Shown: positions 63,693 through 64,000 of the stretch, piece after piece
Numbering within the stretch: the first letter of the stretch is position 1
Layout: the number at the start of each line of letters is the position of its first letter
Assembly (NCBI RefSeq): GCF_001655615.1
Contig: NZ_CP011567.1
Location: 6,234,001-6,298,000 of the forward strand
Reading direction: 5' to 3'
From: Pseudomonas sp. GR 6-02
Lineage (GTDB): Bacteria; Pseudomonadota; Gammaproteobacteria; Pseudomonadales; Pseudomonadaceae
DNA length: 64,000 nucleotides
Translations under genes and position numbers: made by a program
Notes under the pieces: generated by a model
Seen by the model: only the letters and a program-made list of their open reading frames with translations
Told to the model about the DNA's origin: nothing
Database searches by the model: none

Positions 63693-64000
<308 letters not shown>

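Overview
The window is a chromosomal segment of a Pseudomonas, most likely of the P. fluorescens group. From about 24.4 kb to the right end the gene order matches the well-known Pseudomonas stretch comM - chemoreceptor - LysR - MATE pump - GGDEF/EAL protein - rep - xpt - cytochrome c5 - pauR - dadX/ridA/dadA - dadR - pauB - kauB/pauC - rpmG/rpmB - radC - coaBC - dut - algC - argB - pyrE - crc - rph - yicC - gmk. REP-type hairpins carrying the GCGAGCAAGC/GGGAGCAAGC words typical of fluorescent pseudomonads lie between several of these genes. No rRNA, tRNA or CRISPR array was seen.

The left 24.4 kb is foreign. It is visibly more AT-rich and ends inside comM, of which only the C-terminal half (24441-25090) is present here. 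The right edge of the insertion carries a complete Tn7-like transposition module. On the minus strand there is a tightly overlapping operon: tniC (TnsA-like endonuclease), tniA (TnsB-like DDE transposase), tniB (TnsC-like ATPase), tniD (TniQ target selector) and tniE (a protein with twelve CxxC motifs). A TnsE-like gene converges on tniE. This is the gene set of the comM-seeking Tn6022/AbaR-type elements, so positions 1-24440 are read as the right part of a large Tn7-like element whose left end and comM 5' half lie to the left of the window.

The cargo falls into three parts. At 1-8.6 kb is a small-acid utilisation cluster: a DctA-type carrier, an oxaloacetate decarboxylase-type PEP mutase/isocitrate lyase family enzyme, a D-2-hydroxyacid dehydrogenase, a LysR regulator, an ACS-family MFS transporter, an FMN-dependent L-2-hydroxyacid dehydrogenase and an OprD-family porin. 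Together these suggest uptake and oxidation of a hydroxy- or dicarboxylic acid. At 8.8-12.8 kb are redox and regulatory genes: a divergent TetR/SDR pair with two clear operator palindromes, a MarR regulator with its own palindrome, and two tandem F420-reductase-like NAD(P)-binding proteins. At 12.9-16 kb is a decayed zone with a LysR gene carrying a stop codon, a frameshifted TetR remnant, an apparently 5'-truncated diguanylate cyclase, two small genes of unknown function and a dispersed hairpin repeat.

The core part serves housekeeping and nitrogen/carbon metabolism. dadR-dadA-ridA-dadX handles D/L-alanine catabolism. pauR, pauB and the KauB/PauC dehydrogenase belong to polyamine and GABA-precursor catabolism. 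rpmB-rpmG encode ribosomal proteins. coaBC-dut-algC-argB covers CoA, dUTP, alginate/LPS sugar and arginine synthesis. pyrE makes UMP precursors. Crc is the catabolite-repression partner of Hfq. rph processes tRNA 3' ends. yicC-gmk closes the window, gmk being cut by the right edge.
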